A stretch of 64,000 bases of DNA, taken from assembly GCF_013072695.1 (NCBI RefSeq), contig NZ_LXUK01000027.1, forward strand, positions 186,001-250,000, given 5' to 3'. The notes beneath the pieces were generated by a model. That model ran no database searches. It was not told where the DNA came from and saw only the letters and a program-made list of their open reading frames with translations. Origin of the DNA: Acinetobacter sp. Ac_5812. GTDB lineage: Bacteria; Pseudomonadota; Gammaproteobacteria; Pseudomonadales; Moraxellaceae. The position numbers were made by a program, and so were the translations under genes. Positions 45,757 to 56,210 of this stretch are shown piece after piece (the stretch's first letter is position 1; each line of letters begins with the position of its first letter).

Positions 45757-48222
45757 TCACGTTTTAAGATGTGGATTTTCAAGCGGTAAATCATGCTCTA
45801 AATGCGCATCAAAAATATCTGTCAGCATACTGTCATAGCGCTGCGCATTGTAATGTAAAAGGGATTCAGCCTCTGCTGCCGTAATAAATCCAATTTCAAT
45901 CGCATTGGCAATATGCGCCTCAAAGGTCAAACCACTAAACTGATCTTTCGACTCTGCTTTTTTAAATTTATTCCACAACGGTTGCAGCTTTAATAGACTC
46001 TGGAAAGTGGACTCCATTCGCCCCATCACATCGTTGCTATCTGTGCTGTAATAGACATGTTGTTTCAACTGATCTCGGAACGCATGTTCTTGCATGATCA
46101 ATTGCGCCACCTCTTGTTTCAACTGATCCGATGGTGCTGCAATTGGGCGTCCAAATGGAAAACAGATCAATTTCACCATGCAGGCAGCAAGTTTCATTGG
46201 GAAATTAGCATAGAAGCTAAAAAAGGCTTCTTGCACTTGATATAAGGCTTTATTGAGGGCTAATGCTGCATGTTTCTGTTCAGCCTCAGTTCTTTGACCT
46301 TGTTCATAGTATTTCAAGATTGCCGTGGCAATAAATAAATTCGCATGGATATCGGCCAAACGTCCAGATAGCATTTCTTTACGTTTTAAATCACCGGCTA
46401 AAATCCCAAGTGCCATATCTGCAGTCAAGGCAAAATCGGCGCTGAAACGATTGATCTTACTGTAATACGCTTTGGAAAAATCATCGGCGTGTTTGGAACC
46501 ATCATCAGAACCACCGCTAATCGAATATGCAAGCGCTTTGGCTGCACGATTAAAGGTATAAGCCAGATGTTTAAATAATAATGGCGCAAACGCCTTAAAA
46601 GCAGCAGCTTTATCTTCCGATTGCAACAGCTGCAATTCTTCAAACAAATAAGGATGACAACGCATTGAACCTTGACCAAAAATCATCAAAGAACGGGTCA
46701 GAATATTGGCGCCTTCTACCGTAATTGCCACAGGAATCGATTGATACGTCAGTGCAAGGAAGTTCCTTGGGCCCAACTGAATTGCGCGCCCTCCCACGAC
46801 ATCCATACCATGATTCACCACTTTGCGCATGGTTTCCGTGGCGTAGTATTTGGCCATCGCAGTCATCACTGCAGGCGTTCCACCTTGGTTTAAACCACAA
46901 GTCACTAAATAACGGAATGACTCCAACATATAGGCATCACTGGCAATATCACTGGTCGCTTCTTGTACGCCTTCAAAATGCCCAACCGAGATTTTGAATT
47001 GTTGACGCACACTAGCAAATGCACCGACCAGTAGATAACTCATTTCCCCTGCCGCGGTTGCTAAAGCAGGCAACGAAATACCCCGTCCCACACCGAGACA
47101 CTCCATCAGCATACGCCAGCCTTTACCTGCATTTTGCTGTCCGCCAATAATCCAGTCCAATGGAATAAAGACATTACTGCCCTCAACCGTACCATTCATA
47201 AACGGCGCACCCGGATTATGTCGTGGACCAATCTGAATACCTTCATGTTCAGCAGGAATCAAGGCACAGGTAATGCCATATTCCACTTTATTTTTATCGC
47301 CAAGCAAACCTTCTGGATCGTATAACTTAAAAGCCAAACCAATCACGGTGGCAATCGGTGCTAACGTAATCCAGCGCTTGGAGAAATTCATTTTTAAGCC
47401 CAGTACCTCTTGACCTTGATACTGCCCATAACACACCACACCCGTGTCAGGAATCGCCCCTGCATCTGACCCAGCTTCTGGACTGGTCAAACCAAAACAA
47501 GGAACTTCTGTCCCTTTTGCTAGACCGGGCAAATAACGTTGTTTTTGCTCTTCTGTACCATAGTGCAGCAGTAATTCACCTGGCCCAAGCGAATTCGGCA
47601 CCATACAACTGACGGCAGCAGTTAAGGAGCGAGACGCAATTTTGCTCATAATTCGACTTTGTGCAAAGGGCGTAAATTGCTTACCGCCAAATGATTTTGG
47701 AATGATCAAACCTAAAAAGCCGTTATCTTTAATAAATTGCCAAACCTCTGGCGGTAGGTCTTTTTCTTGATGATGAATCTGCCATTCATCTAACATTGAA
47801 CAGAGTTGTTGTACTTCATGATCTAAAAATGCCTGTTCTTCTGTTGATAAAGTCGGATAAGGATATTGATCAAATTTTTCCCAATCTGGTGCGCCCATAA
47901 ACAGTTCTTTTTCCCACCAACTGGTACCCGCCTCTAGAGCTTCTCTTTCAGTGATACTCATGCTTGGCATCGCATTGGAAAGCAACTTAAATGCAGGGCG
48001 ACTAATCAATGCATCGCGTAGCGGTGTGATTAGAAGAATAATACTGGCGAGAATGATCGGCACACCCAGTAACAAGCTCCATGGTGTGATCAACACACTA
48101 CACAGAATGGCGGCGACAATGGAAACAAGACAGCCAACTATTCGATTGGCTTCAAAATAAAAAACAGCCCATACCACAACTAACTGAATCAATAGGCCAA
48201 GCAATATCAATAATACAATCAT
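45757..48222 (-). CDS. fadE: Acyl-CoA dehydrogenase FadE
   Basis: FadE performs the first, FAD-dependent oxidation of fatty acid beta-oxidation. The 821-residue product is the long form: two N-terminal membrane helices (about residues 1-65), a linker with GTSWWEKELFMGAPDWEKFD, then the acyl-CoA dehydrogenase core (FGLTSPEAGSDAGA near 260, IGPRHNPGAPFMNGTVEG, TVEGANILTRSLMIFGQGS near 525) and the large C-terminal domain found in E. coli FadE. It has its own 377-base upstream spacer and is transcribed singly. Confidence 0.93.
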   Translation of the reverse strand: MIVLLILLGLLIQLVVVWAVFYFEANRIVGCLVSIVAAILCSVLITPWSLLLGVPIILASIILLITPLRDALISRPAFKLLSNAMPSMSITEREALEAGTSWWEKELFMGAPDWEKFDQYPYPTLSTEEQAFLDHEVQQLCSMLDEWQIHHQEKDLPPEVWQFIKDNGFLGLIIPKSFGGKQFTPFAQSRIMSKIASRSLTAAVSCMVPNSLGPGELLLHYGTEEQKQRYLPGLAKGTEVPCFGLTSPEAGSDAGAIPDTGVVCYGQYQGQEVLGLKMNFSKRWITLAPIATVIGLAFKLYDPEGLLGDKNKVEYGITCALIPAEHEGIQIGPRHNPGAPFMNGTVEGSNVFIPLDWIIGGQQNAGKGWRMLMECLGVGRGISLPALATAAGEMSYLLVGAFASVRQQFKISVGHFEGVQEATSDIASDAYMLESFRYLVTCGLNQGGTPAVMTAMAKYYATETMRKVVNHGMDVVGGRAIQLGPRNFLALTYQSIPVAITVEGANILTRSLMIFGQGSMRCHPYLFEELQLLQSEDKAAAFKAFAPLLFKHLAYTFNRAAKALAYSISGGSDDGSKHADDFSKAYYSKINRFSADFALTADMALGILAGDLKRKEMLSGRLADIHANLFIATAILKYYEQGQRTEAEQKHAALALNKALYQVQEAFFSFYANFPMKLAACMVKLICFPFGRPIAAPSDQLKQEVAQLIMQEHAFRDQLKQHVYYSTDSNDVMGRMESTFQSLLKLQPLWNKFKKAESKDQFSGLTFEAHIANAIEIGFITAAEAESLLHYNAQRYDSMLTDIFDAHLEHDLPLENPHLKT

Positions 48223-48599
48223 ATTTGCTCCTTTATCTCAGATTGGGATGAAGATGAAATGAGAAAGATCTAAATTAATTTATGATTTAAAGTCATTCTT
48301 CGACAAACAAAATGGCTATTTTTTATTCTACATATCGAAGTGCTATTTGCTTGATTAACTACTAAAATTTACACAAAGGCATTCAGATGACACTGAAAAA
48401 TGAAAATTGTGATCTGGATAGAATACCGCGCTAACAAACTGGAATCCTTCCCCTCAACGATCCAAAAATAAAATCATCAATCACTGTTCCTTTTTCAGCC
48501 ATAGAACAAAATAAGAATTCAAACCATCTAGTGATAACAGCGATCCAAGCACTATTCAGATTGAACATGGAACGCTGTCATTATGGATAGTCGCTTAAT
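48223..48599 (-). promoter_or_regulatory. Spacer between efflux operon end and fadE
   Basis: This 377-base AT-rich spacer must hold the fadE promoter and the end of the efflux operon transcript. I see no gene and no clear terminator or operator in it. Confidence 0.4.
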
Positions 48600-50003
48600 T
48601 TAAGATAAAGATGTCATCCCACCACCCAATGCAGCCACCAACTGTGCCGAGTTTTTAAGATGCAATTGCTGTAATTCCAATAACCGTTCTTCTGCACTTA
48701 AACGTAGATTTTGCGCTGTGGCAACCTCAAGATAGCTCACCAATCCGGCTTGATAACGCTGTATGGCAACCCGTTCATTTTCAGTAGATAATTTAAGAAG
48801 TTGTTGTTGCTCTATCATCTGTTTTTGAAACAGTGACGCTTGCAATAAACCATCTTCCACTTCTTTCCAACCCGTCAAAACTGAATGCTTATAGGCGGCA
48901 AGTTTTTCATCATAACTGGCCTGTGCCTGTTGAATATCAGCGCGCCGCTTTCCACCATCAAACACTGTACCTAGGACTTTTGCCCCAACTGTCCATGCGG
49001 TATTGGGTGATTGCAACAGCGTATGAAACACCTGACTATTGGCACTGCTCTCCAAGCTGATGGTCAAGTCAGGTAACCATGCCGTTTGTGCTAAGCCTAA
49101 TTGCGCATGCGTCATCGCTAGCTCTCGCTCTGTGCGAATCACATCGGGACGTTGTGCTAAAAGGCGGCTTGGAATTTGGTTCGGGATCGTTGGTGTACTA
49201 AATCGATAAGGACTTTTGTTTAAATTAAAAGCAGCAACATGCTGTCCAACTAAAACAGCCAAAACATTTTCTTGCAAATCTCGACTGCGTTGCAGTTCTA
49301 ACAATTGCACAGCAACTTGTTTCAGTTGGGTTTCAGCCTGAATCACATCCGCACGAGCAATCATGCCTGCTTGGTATTGCTGCTGTAAAATACGCACAGA
49401 TCGTTGATAACTTTGCTGGGTTTGATTTAATACATCTTGTTTGGCATCGAATAAGCGAATGCTCCAATAGGCCTCTGCGGCGAGCAGTTGCTGACTCAGT
49501 TGAATGGCAGCTAAATCTGCAGCTGAAGCTTGTAGGTTGGCCTCTTGACCTTCAACCGCTTTTGCAACTCTCCCCCAAAGATCAGGAATCCAGCTCACCG
49601 CCACATTGGCACCAAATTGCCGATTCTTAGCAGCGTTTTTAGTCTCGGTCTGATTGGCATTACCGCCCATGGTGATGCTTGGAAGCGCATTGGCGCGTTG
49701 CCCATCTAACAATGCCATGGCATGACGATACTTGGCTTGTGCCTGTTGGATGCTCAGGTTGTCCTGATCCAATTGTTGTAACAGTTTGGATAAAATAGGA
49801 TCTTGATATATCTCCCACCATTGCGAAGAACTTGCTTCTACCTGAGAAACATCAATCCATTGCAGCTCAGCATATTTATACTGTGCTGCACTCGGAATAA
49901 CGGGCTGCTGATAGGCTGTGGGCTTAAATGTATTCGACTGACATGCCGTAAGTAGCATGGCTGAGACAATCTCTATAGAAAGTGTAAAAACTGTTTTTTT
50001 CAT
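48600..50003 (-). CDS. RND efflux outer-membrane lipoprotein (OprM/NodT family)
   Basis: This trimeric outer-membrane channel protein of 467 residues has a lipoprotein signal ending in LLTAC (Cys20). Two outer-membrane-efflux repeats follow: QWWEIYQDPILSKLLQQL with NLSIQQAQAKYRHAMALLDG, then LLAQRPDVIRTERELAMTHAQLGLA (split here: LLAQRPDVIRTEREL) near residue 285. It is the last gene of the mdtABC-like operon, 10 bases after the second pump gene, and provides its exit duct. Confidence 0.92.
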   Translation of the reverse strand: MKKTVFTLSIEIVSAMLLTACQSNTFKPTAYQQPVIPSAAQYKYAELQWIDVSQVEASSSQWWEIYQDPILSKLLQQLDQDNLSIQQAQAKYRHAMALLDGQRANALPSITMGGNANQTETKNAAKNRQFGANVAVSWIPDLWGRVAKAVEGQEANLQASAADLAAIQLSQQLLAAEAYWSIRLFDAKQDVLNQTQQSYQRSVRILQQQYQAGMIARADVIQAETQLKQVAVQLLELQRSRDLQENVLAVLVGQHVAAFNLNKSPYRFSTPTIPNQIPSRLLAQRPDVIRTERELAMTHAQLGLAQTAWLPDLTISLESSANSQVFHTLLQSPNTAWTVGAKVLGTVFDGGKRRADIQQAQASYDEKLAAYKHSVLTGWKEVEDGLLQASLFQKQMIEQQQLLKLSTENERVAIQRYQAGLVSYLEVATAQNLRLSAEERLLELQQLHLKNSAQLVAALGGGMTSLS

Positions 50004-50012
50004 AGCGACTTC

Positions 50013-53000
50013 CTATTTACTCCAACGCAAGATATTCAATCGCAGTTTGAAGCGATTCAGGAATTGAGCGATTTTTTCAAATATGAGATACATCACAGGG
50101 GTGGTATAGAGGGTTAATAATTGCCCTAGTGCCAATCCACCAACAATGGCAATCCCCAAAGGCTGACGCATTTCCGAGCCTTCTCCCCAACCCAGTGCCA
50201 AAGGAATCGCACCTAATAAAGCAGCAGTATTGGTCATTAAAATCGGTCTAAAACGCAATGTTGCCGCAGCGATAATGCTGTCTAAATCGCTGTGACCTTG
50301 ACACCGTTGCTGCAAAGTAAAATCAATCAGCAAGATCGCATTTTTCACCACAATCCCGATCAGTAAAAAGATACCTAACAGGGCAATCAGGCTAAATGGA
50401 ATTTTGAACAGCCATAAACTGAGCAAAGCTCCCAAAGCCGCTGTCGGAATGGTCGATAAAATGGTAAAAGGATGCACAATACTTTCATACGTGATCCCCA
50501 AGACAATAAAAATCAGCATGATCACCGCCGCAATCAAAGCAGGTGTGCTCAGTCCCGCCTGTAGACTTTCAGTTTCGACATCACGATCGGTCATCACAAA
50601 GATTTCTTTGGGCAGCATAATCTCAGGCAAAACCTTGCGAATTGCAGCATCGGCCTGTTCATAGTTATAGCCTTTCTTCACCACGTACCCCACCCCCATC
50701 GCCGCATATTGATTACGGCGATAAACCCGATCATTGCTAATGCCATAACTCCACGTAGCAAAATTGCTTAAGGGCACATAGATGCCTTGTTGATTTGGCA
50801 CTTTGATATCCGCCAAGGCTTCAGGATGTTCAGTAAAACGTTGGTCTACTTCCATCACCACATAAAACTGGTCATTACGGTCATAAATCGTAGAAATCTG
50901 CCGTTGTGAAAAGGAGTTATTTAAAACGCTGGAAATATTTTCAATATCAATGCCCAATCGTTTTGCGGCTTCACGGTCAATATCTAAAGTGACGTGTTGA
51001 GCGCCTTCATCTCCTTGTGTTTCGACCTCTTCAAACTCAGGCAATTTGCGCATGGCCTCGGCTACTTTAGGTGCCCATTCACGTAATAAGCTCACATTGT
51101 CAGATTGCAATAACAATAAATATTCTTGAGCATTGCCACTGGAAAAAGGATCGTCCAATTCCAAATCTTGTTCGACATCCGCAGAGAACACTGCCCCTGC
51201 TTGCCAAGGTGCATTTTTCTTTAAACGCTCGACTACTTGTTTGGAGGTTAATCCGTCCCGTTCAGCTTTTGGCTTGAGACTGACCATCAAAAATGAGTTG
51301 GTCATACCACCACCGCCACCGGAAGTACCGACTACATCTTGTACTGCAGGATCTTTGAGTAAGGCTTGGTTAAATGCAGCAATCTTTGGTTGCATGATTT
51401 GAAAAGAAAAACCATCATCGCCACGAATAAAAGCGCCGACTCGCCCCGTGTCTTGTTCAGGTAATACCCGTTTTGGTAATAAATTATAGAGATAAACTGA
51501 CGCCATGATTGCGGCCAGCCACAACACCACAATCAGATAAGCATGTTTCAGCACCCAATTCAGAGAGCGAATATAAGATTGGGTCAATCCCTGAATCAGA
51601 TCATGGCTATAACGATACAGTCGTGGAGGGTGATTAAGAGATAGAGGTTTTAAACAGCGTGCTGATAAGCTGGGGGTTAAAATCAAGGAAACAAAGACCG
51701 ATAGCAGCACCACAAAAACCAGCGTGAGCGAAAACTCTCTGAATAAGCGTTCTATCACACCGCCCATAAACAAGACCGAGAGGAAAATCACCATCAATGC
51801 CAGATTCATGGCAATCAAGGTAAAGCCAACTTCTTGAATGCCTTTTACCGCCGCTTGTGCAGGAGAATCACCTTGCTCAATATAGCGTTCAATATTTTCG
51901 AGTACCACAATGGCATCATCCACCACCAAACCAATCGCCACGATGATCGCCATAATCGACAGGTTATTCAGCGAAAAACCAGCCAAATAAATCAGACTAC
52001 AAACCCCAATTAAAGTGACCAGTAATGCCATTGTGGGAATCACTGCACTCTGCAATCGCCCTAGCATCAGTACAACAACGATCACGACCAACAGCATGGA
52101 TAGAAACAGAGTATCTCTTGCTTCTTCAAGACTATTACGGACGATATTTGAACCATCCATTACCACCGTTAACTGCGCATCGCGTGGCATCAATTCACGT
52201 AAAGCAGGCAATTTGGCTTTGATCAGGTCAATCGTCGCCACGGTATTGGCATTGGGCTGTCGGCTAATTTTTAATATCACCGCAGGCTGTCCATTGTGAA
52301 AACCACTGACATAGCGGTTTTCAACCGAATCACGCACTTCGGCAATATCTTTTAAGCGAATTACCCCTTGATCGGTGTGTCGGATGATCAGGTCGGCAAA
52401 ATCTTGGGCGGTCTTTAATTCTGTAGAAAGCGCCACTTGCCAACGTAATTGCTGTTGTTCCACCACACCCAATGCCTGTACTACATTACTTTTCGCGACC
52501 ACCTGCCGAACTTGCTCTAGTGACATCCCCGTTGAAACCAAAGCACTTGGATTGATGGTGATACGTACGGCAGGCATAGAAGCCCCATCAATCGACACTT
52601 CACCGACTCCACTGATCTGGGCCAAATTCGGTTGTAATTGATTGGATGCAATTTCATATAGCTTGGCCGCTGAAAGCTGTTTGGAGCTCAGCGCCAAATA
52701 GAAAATCGGGCTTTGACTCGGGTTAATTTTGAAATATTCAGGTGGACTCGGCATGCCTGCGGGTAACTGCGACATCGCCGCATTGATGGCAGCCTGAACC
52801 TCACGTGCCGCTTCATTGATATCGGTATTTAAATCAAAGTGCAAAACCACCTGTGTTGAACTTTGATTACTAGATGAATTGATCGCTTTAACCCCAGAAA
52901 CCCCCATCATGGCACGTTCTAAAGGTGTTGCCACCGTTGCAGACATACTTTCTGGACTGGCACCGGGTAGATTGGCACGCACCACAATGGTCGGAATATC

Positions 53001-53120
53001 CGCTTGTGGTAATGCCGCAACAGGCAAACGTAAATAAGCCAATATACCGAGTAGAACAATCGCAATCCCCAATAGCACACTGGCAACAGGTCGTTGCACA
53101 AACACCGACAGCAGCGTCAT
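50013..53120 (-). CDS. mdtC: RND multidrug pump subunit, MdtC-like
   Basis: The 1035-residue product is a 12-helix RND transporter of the MdtC/MuxC type, which works as a heteromultimer with MdtB. Motifs: RPVASVLLGIAIVLLG at the start, LPGASPESMSATVATPLER (about residues 50-68), and the proton-relay helix with VVDDAIVVLENIERY near 400-414. Its start overlaps the mdtB-like stop by 4 bases. Substrates of the family include bile salts, novobiocin and aromatic drugs; those of this pump are not shown by sequence. Confidence 0.93.
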   Translation of the reverse strand: MTLLSVFVQRPVASVLLGIAIVLLGILAYLRLPVAALPQADIPTIVVRANLPGASPESMSATVATPLERAMMGVSGVKAINSSSNQSSTQVVLHFDLNTDINEAAREVQAAINAAMSQLPAGMPSPPEYFKINPSQSPIFYLALSSKQLSAAKLYEIASNQLQPNLAQISGVGEVSIDGASMPAVRITINPSALVSTGMSLEQVRQVVAKSNVVQALGVVEQQQLRWQVALSTELKTAQDFADLIIRHTDQGVIRLKDIAEVRDSVENRYVSGFHNGQPAVILKISRQPNANTVATIDLIKAKLPALRELMPRDAQLTVVMDGSNIVRNSLEEARDTLFLSMLLVVIVVVLMLGRLQSAVIPTMALLVTLIGVCSLIYLAGFSLNNLSIMAIIVAIGLVVDDAIVVLENIERYIEQGDSPAQAAVKGIQEVGFTLIAMNLALMVIFLSVLFMGGVIERLFREFSLTLVFVVLLSVFVSLILTPSLSARCLKPLSLNHPPRLYRYSHDLIQGLTQSYIRSLNWVLKHAYLIVVLWLAAIMASVYLYNLLPKRVLPEQDTGRVGAFIRGDDGFSFQIMQPKIAAFNQALLKDPAVQDVVGTSGGGGGMTNSFLMVSLKPKAERDGLTSKQVVERLKKNAPWQAGAVFSADVEQDLELDDPFSSGNAQEYLLLLQSDNVSLLREWAPKVAEAMRKLPEFEEVETQGDEGAQHVTLDIDREAAKRLGIDIENISSVLNNSFSQRQISTIYDRNDQFYVVMEVDQRFTEHPEALADIKVPNQQGIYVPLSNFATWSYGISNDRVYRRNQYAAMGVGYVVKKGYNYEQADAAIRKVLPEIMLPKEIFVMTDRDVETESLQAGLSTPALIAAVIMLIFIVLGITYESIVHPFTILSTIPTAALGALLSLWLFKIPFSLIALLGIFLLIGIVVKNAILLIDFTLQQRCQGHSDLDSIIAAATLRFRPILMTNTAALLGAIPLALGWGEGSEMRQPLGIAIVGGLALGQLLTLYTTPVMYLIFEKIAQFLNRFKLRLNILRWSK

Positions 53121-56100
53121 TGCGAGGCTCCTGTTTGCTCTGAAAACTGACTTGCATCAGTTCGGGTTGCTTGTAGACGATCAAAAAAAAGATACACCAC
53201 AGGCGTGGTAAACAAGGTCAGCACCTGACTCACCAATAGACCACCCACCATCACTAAGCCTAATGGTTGACGAAGTTCAGCCCCTGAACCTGAAGCCAAC
53301 ATGAGGGGAATGGCACCGACGACTGCGGCCAGTGTGGTCATTAGAATCGGGCGGAAGCGTAATAAAGCAGCCTGATAAATGGCTTGCTCAGCCGATAAGC
53401 CCTGATGACGTTGCGCTGCTAGCGCAAAATCGACCATCATGATGCCGTTTTTCTTGACCAAACCGATCAATAAAATAATCCCGATCAGTGCAATCATGTC
53501 CAACGGCTGACCCACCATGAACAAGGCCAGTAAAGCCCCAATTGCAGCAGACGGTAAGGTTGAAAGAATAGTCACGGGATGAATAAAGCTCTCATACAGT
53601 ATGCCCAGCACTATATACATGGTCACAATCGCTGCAATCACCAACCAAAAGGTATGCTGCTGTGAATTTTCAAAAGCGGCGGCTGCGCCTTGCAGTTGAA
53701 CCTGTAGCTCTGGCGGTAGCTCGAGGCTTTGCTTCACTTGCTCAATCGCAGCAATCGCTTCGCCTAAAGACACATCCTTAGCTAAATTAAAGGAAATGCC
53801 AACGGCAGGAAATTGTGACTGCTGCTGTAAAAGAATCGGTGCATGTTTTTCGACAATGGTGGCGACAGAGCTTAATAAAATCGGCTGTCCCTGATTATTA
53901 TGAATATAGGTTTGCTTTAAAGCCTCAATGCCTTGGGTGAGTTTTGGGTCTAATTCTAAAACGATGCGGTACTGATTAGACTGCGTATACAGAGTTGCAA
54001 TTTGCCGCTGCGCAAATAGATTTTGCAGCGCCAAACTAATGTCTTCTAGGGTCAATCCTAAACGTGCAGCCGCATCACGATTAACCTCAATATAGGCTTG
54101 TAGACCCTGCCCTGCATCTTCACTGGTCACTGCCGCAAATGCAGGCTGCTGGCGCAAGGCCTGAACCAATTTGGGTGTCCACTCCTCAACCACTTGATTT
54201 TTCGGTGCAGTTACACTCAGTTGATATTGGGTACGGCTAATTTTGTCTTCAATACTGAGTTCTTGTACGGGTTGCATCCAACCTTTAATCCCATGTACCT
54301 GTGCAAAGTTTTCACTCAGCCGCGCCATCACATCCGTTGCGGGTTCACGTTCGGCATGGGGTTTTAAATTGACCAGAATACGTCCATTGCTTAACTTTGG
54401 ATTATTGGCATCCACACCAATAAAAGAAGATAAGCTGGCAACCGCAGGATCTTTCACAATCACTGCTGCCAAGGCCTGTTGACGTTCACTCATGGCTTGA
54501 AACGAGATCTGATCAGGCGCTTCAGTGACCACCTGAATCACGCCATTGTCCTGTACTGGGAAAAAGCCTTTTGGAATCGACCAATACAACAGTCCTGCTA
54601 ATAGCACTGTTGCCAACATCACCATCAAGGTCAGTACTTGGTGTCGAAGTACCCATTGCAACAACTTGGCATAATGCTGAATGACGCGATCCAAACTCCA
54701 TCGACTCGGTTGCTCTGTATGCTTTGGCGCATCTTTGAGTAAATAGGCACACATCATTGGGGTTAAGGTCAGAGACACCAGCAAAGACAGTGCAATCGCG
54801 GCTGCCAGTGTCACGGCAAACTCATGGAACAAGCGTCCGACTACATCGCCCATAAAGAGCAAAGGAATCAAAACGGCAATCAGAGAAATCGTCAAAGAAA
54901 TTAAGGTAAAGCCAATTTCTTTTGATCCTTTCAGGGCTGCCTGCAACATGCTTTCACCTGACTCGCGGTGTCGTGCAATATTTTCAAGCATCACGATGGC
55001 ATCATCCACCACAAAGCCTGTGGCAATGGTTAATGCCATTAAAGTCAGGTTATTGACCGAGAAACCAAGGAAATACATCAGTACAAACGTACCAATAATC
55101 GACAGCGGTACAGCAATACTTGGAATCAGGGTCGCAGCAAAATTACGTAGAAACAGGAAGGTGACCAACACCACCAGACACACGGCGAAGACCAATTCTT
55201 TTTGTACATCTTTAATCGAACTCCGAATACTTTCGGTTCGATCAGTGAGTACGCGAATGTGAACATTTTCAGGTAGATTTTGTTGTAATTCAGGTAGGAT
55301 TTTTTTGATCTGATCGGCCACCTCAATCACATTGGCATTGGGTTGTCGCTGGATATTTACCAAAATAGCCGATTGGCTGTCCGCCCACGCTGCCATATAG
55401 CGATCTTCACTGCCCTCCAGCACTTGCGCGACATCTTTTAGACGAATCGGTGCGCCATTGTTCCAACGTAAAATCAGGTTTTCATAATCCGCAATCGAAC
55501 GCATCTGATCATTGGCATCCAACATGGTCGAGCGAAAAGGCCCATCAAAACTCCCTTTCGGTTGATTGGCATTGGCAGCAGCAATCGCCGCACGCACATC
55601 TTCAGCACTGAGCTTAAATGCTGCAAGCGCAGTTGGATTCATCTGCACCCGGATCGCAGGACGTTGTCCACCTGCAAGGCTGACCATCCCCACGCCTGAA
55701 AGCTGCGACAGTTTTTGCGCCACTCGGGTATCAACCATGTCGTAGACCGTGGTCAATGGCAAACTGTCAGAACTGATCGCAAGGGTAATCACAGGCACAT
55801 CGGCAGGATTCACTTTGCGATAAATCGGTGGCGTCGGTAAATCATTGGGCAATTTACTGCTCGCGGTACTTAAGGCCGATTGTACTTCTTGCTCGACAAT
55901 GCCCAGTTCAGCAGACAACTCAAATTGCAGGGTGATCACCGAAGCACCAACCGAGCTATTTGAAGACATTTGCTTCAAGCCTGCAATCTTGCCCATCTCC
56001 CTTTCCAAAGGTGAGCTGATGGTTCGTTGCACCGTATCTGGATTTGCACCTGGCTGAAAAGTGTAAATCTGAATAATCGGATAATCGACTTGTGGCAATG

Positions 56101-56206
56101 CCGACACAGGTAACATGCGCCAAACCAGTAGACCACTGAAAAATAGCGCCAACATCAATAACGTGGTGGCGACGGGTCGTAAAATAAAAAATCTGGAAAT
56201 ATTCAT
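53117..56206 (-). CDS. mdtB: RND multidrug pump subunit, MdtB-like
   Basis: From ATG 56206 the product is 1029 residues, starting MNISRFFILRPVATTLLM, close to MdtB/MuxB. An in-frame upstream start would add 30 residues that overlap the membrane-fusion gene, which is unlikely. Motifs: QVDYPIIQIYTFQPGANPD, GLKQMSSNSSVGASVITLQF and FVVDDAIVMLENIARHRESG in helix 4. It begins 4 bases after the adaptor gene's stop. Two different RND subunits side by side is the hallmark of the MdtABC type. Confidence 0.94.
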   Translation of the reverse strand: MNISRFFILRPVATTLLMLALFFSGLLVWRMLPVSALPQVDYPIIQIYTFQPGANPDTVQRTISSPLEREMGKIAGLKQMSSNSSVGASVITLQFELSAELGIVEQEVQSALSTASSKLPNDLPTPPIYRKVNPADVPVITLAISSDSLPLTTVYDMVDTRVAQKLSQLSGVGMVSLAGGQRPAIRVQMNPTALAAFKLSAEDVRAAIAAANANQPKGSFDGPFRSTMLDANDQMRSIADYENLILRWNNGAPIRLKDVAQVLEGSEDRYMAAWADSQSAILVNIQRQPNANVIEVADQIKKILPELQQNLPENVHIRVLTDRTESIRSSIKDVQKELVFAVCLVVLVTFLFLRNFAATLIPSIAVPLSIIGTFVLMYFLGFSVNNLTLMALTIATGFVVDDAIVMLENIARHRESGESMLQAALKGSKEIGFTLISLTISLIAVLIPLLFMGDVVGRLFHEFAVTLAAAIALSLLVSLTLTPMMCAYLLKDAPKHTEQPSRWSLDRVIQHYAKLLQWVLRHQVLTLMVMLATVLLAGLLYWSIPKGFFPVQDNGVIQVVTEAPDQISFQAMSERQQALAAVIVKDPAVASLSSFIGVDANNPKLSNGRILVNLKPHAEREPATDVMARLSENFAQVHGIKGWMQPVQELSIEDKISRTQYQLSVTAPKNQVVEEWTPKLVQALRQQPAFAAVTSEDAGQGLQAYIEVNRDAAARLGLTLEDISLALQNLFAQRQIATLYTQSNQYRIVLELDPKLTQGIEALKQTYIHNNQGQPILLSSVATIVEKHAPILLQQQSQFPAVGISFNLAKDVSLGEAIAAIEQVKQSLELPPELQVQLQGAAAAFENSQQHTFWLVIAAIVTMYIVLGILYESFIHPVTILSTLPSAAIGALLALFMVGQPLDMIALIGIILLIGLVKKNGIMMVDFALAAQRHQGLSAEQAIYQAALLRFRPILMTTLAAVVGAIPLMLASGSGAELRQPLGLVMVGGLLVSQVLTLFTTPVVYLFFDRLQATRTDASQFSEQTGASQ

Positions 56207-56210
56207 GCGC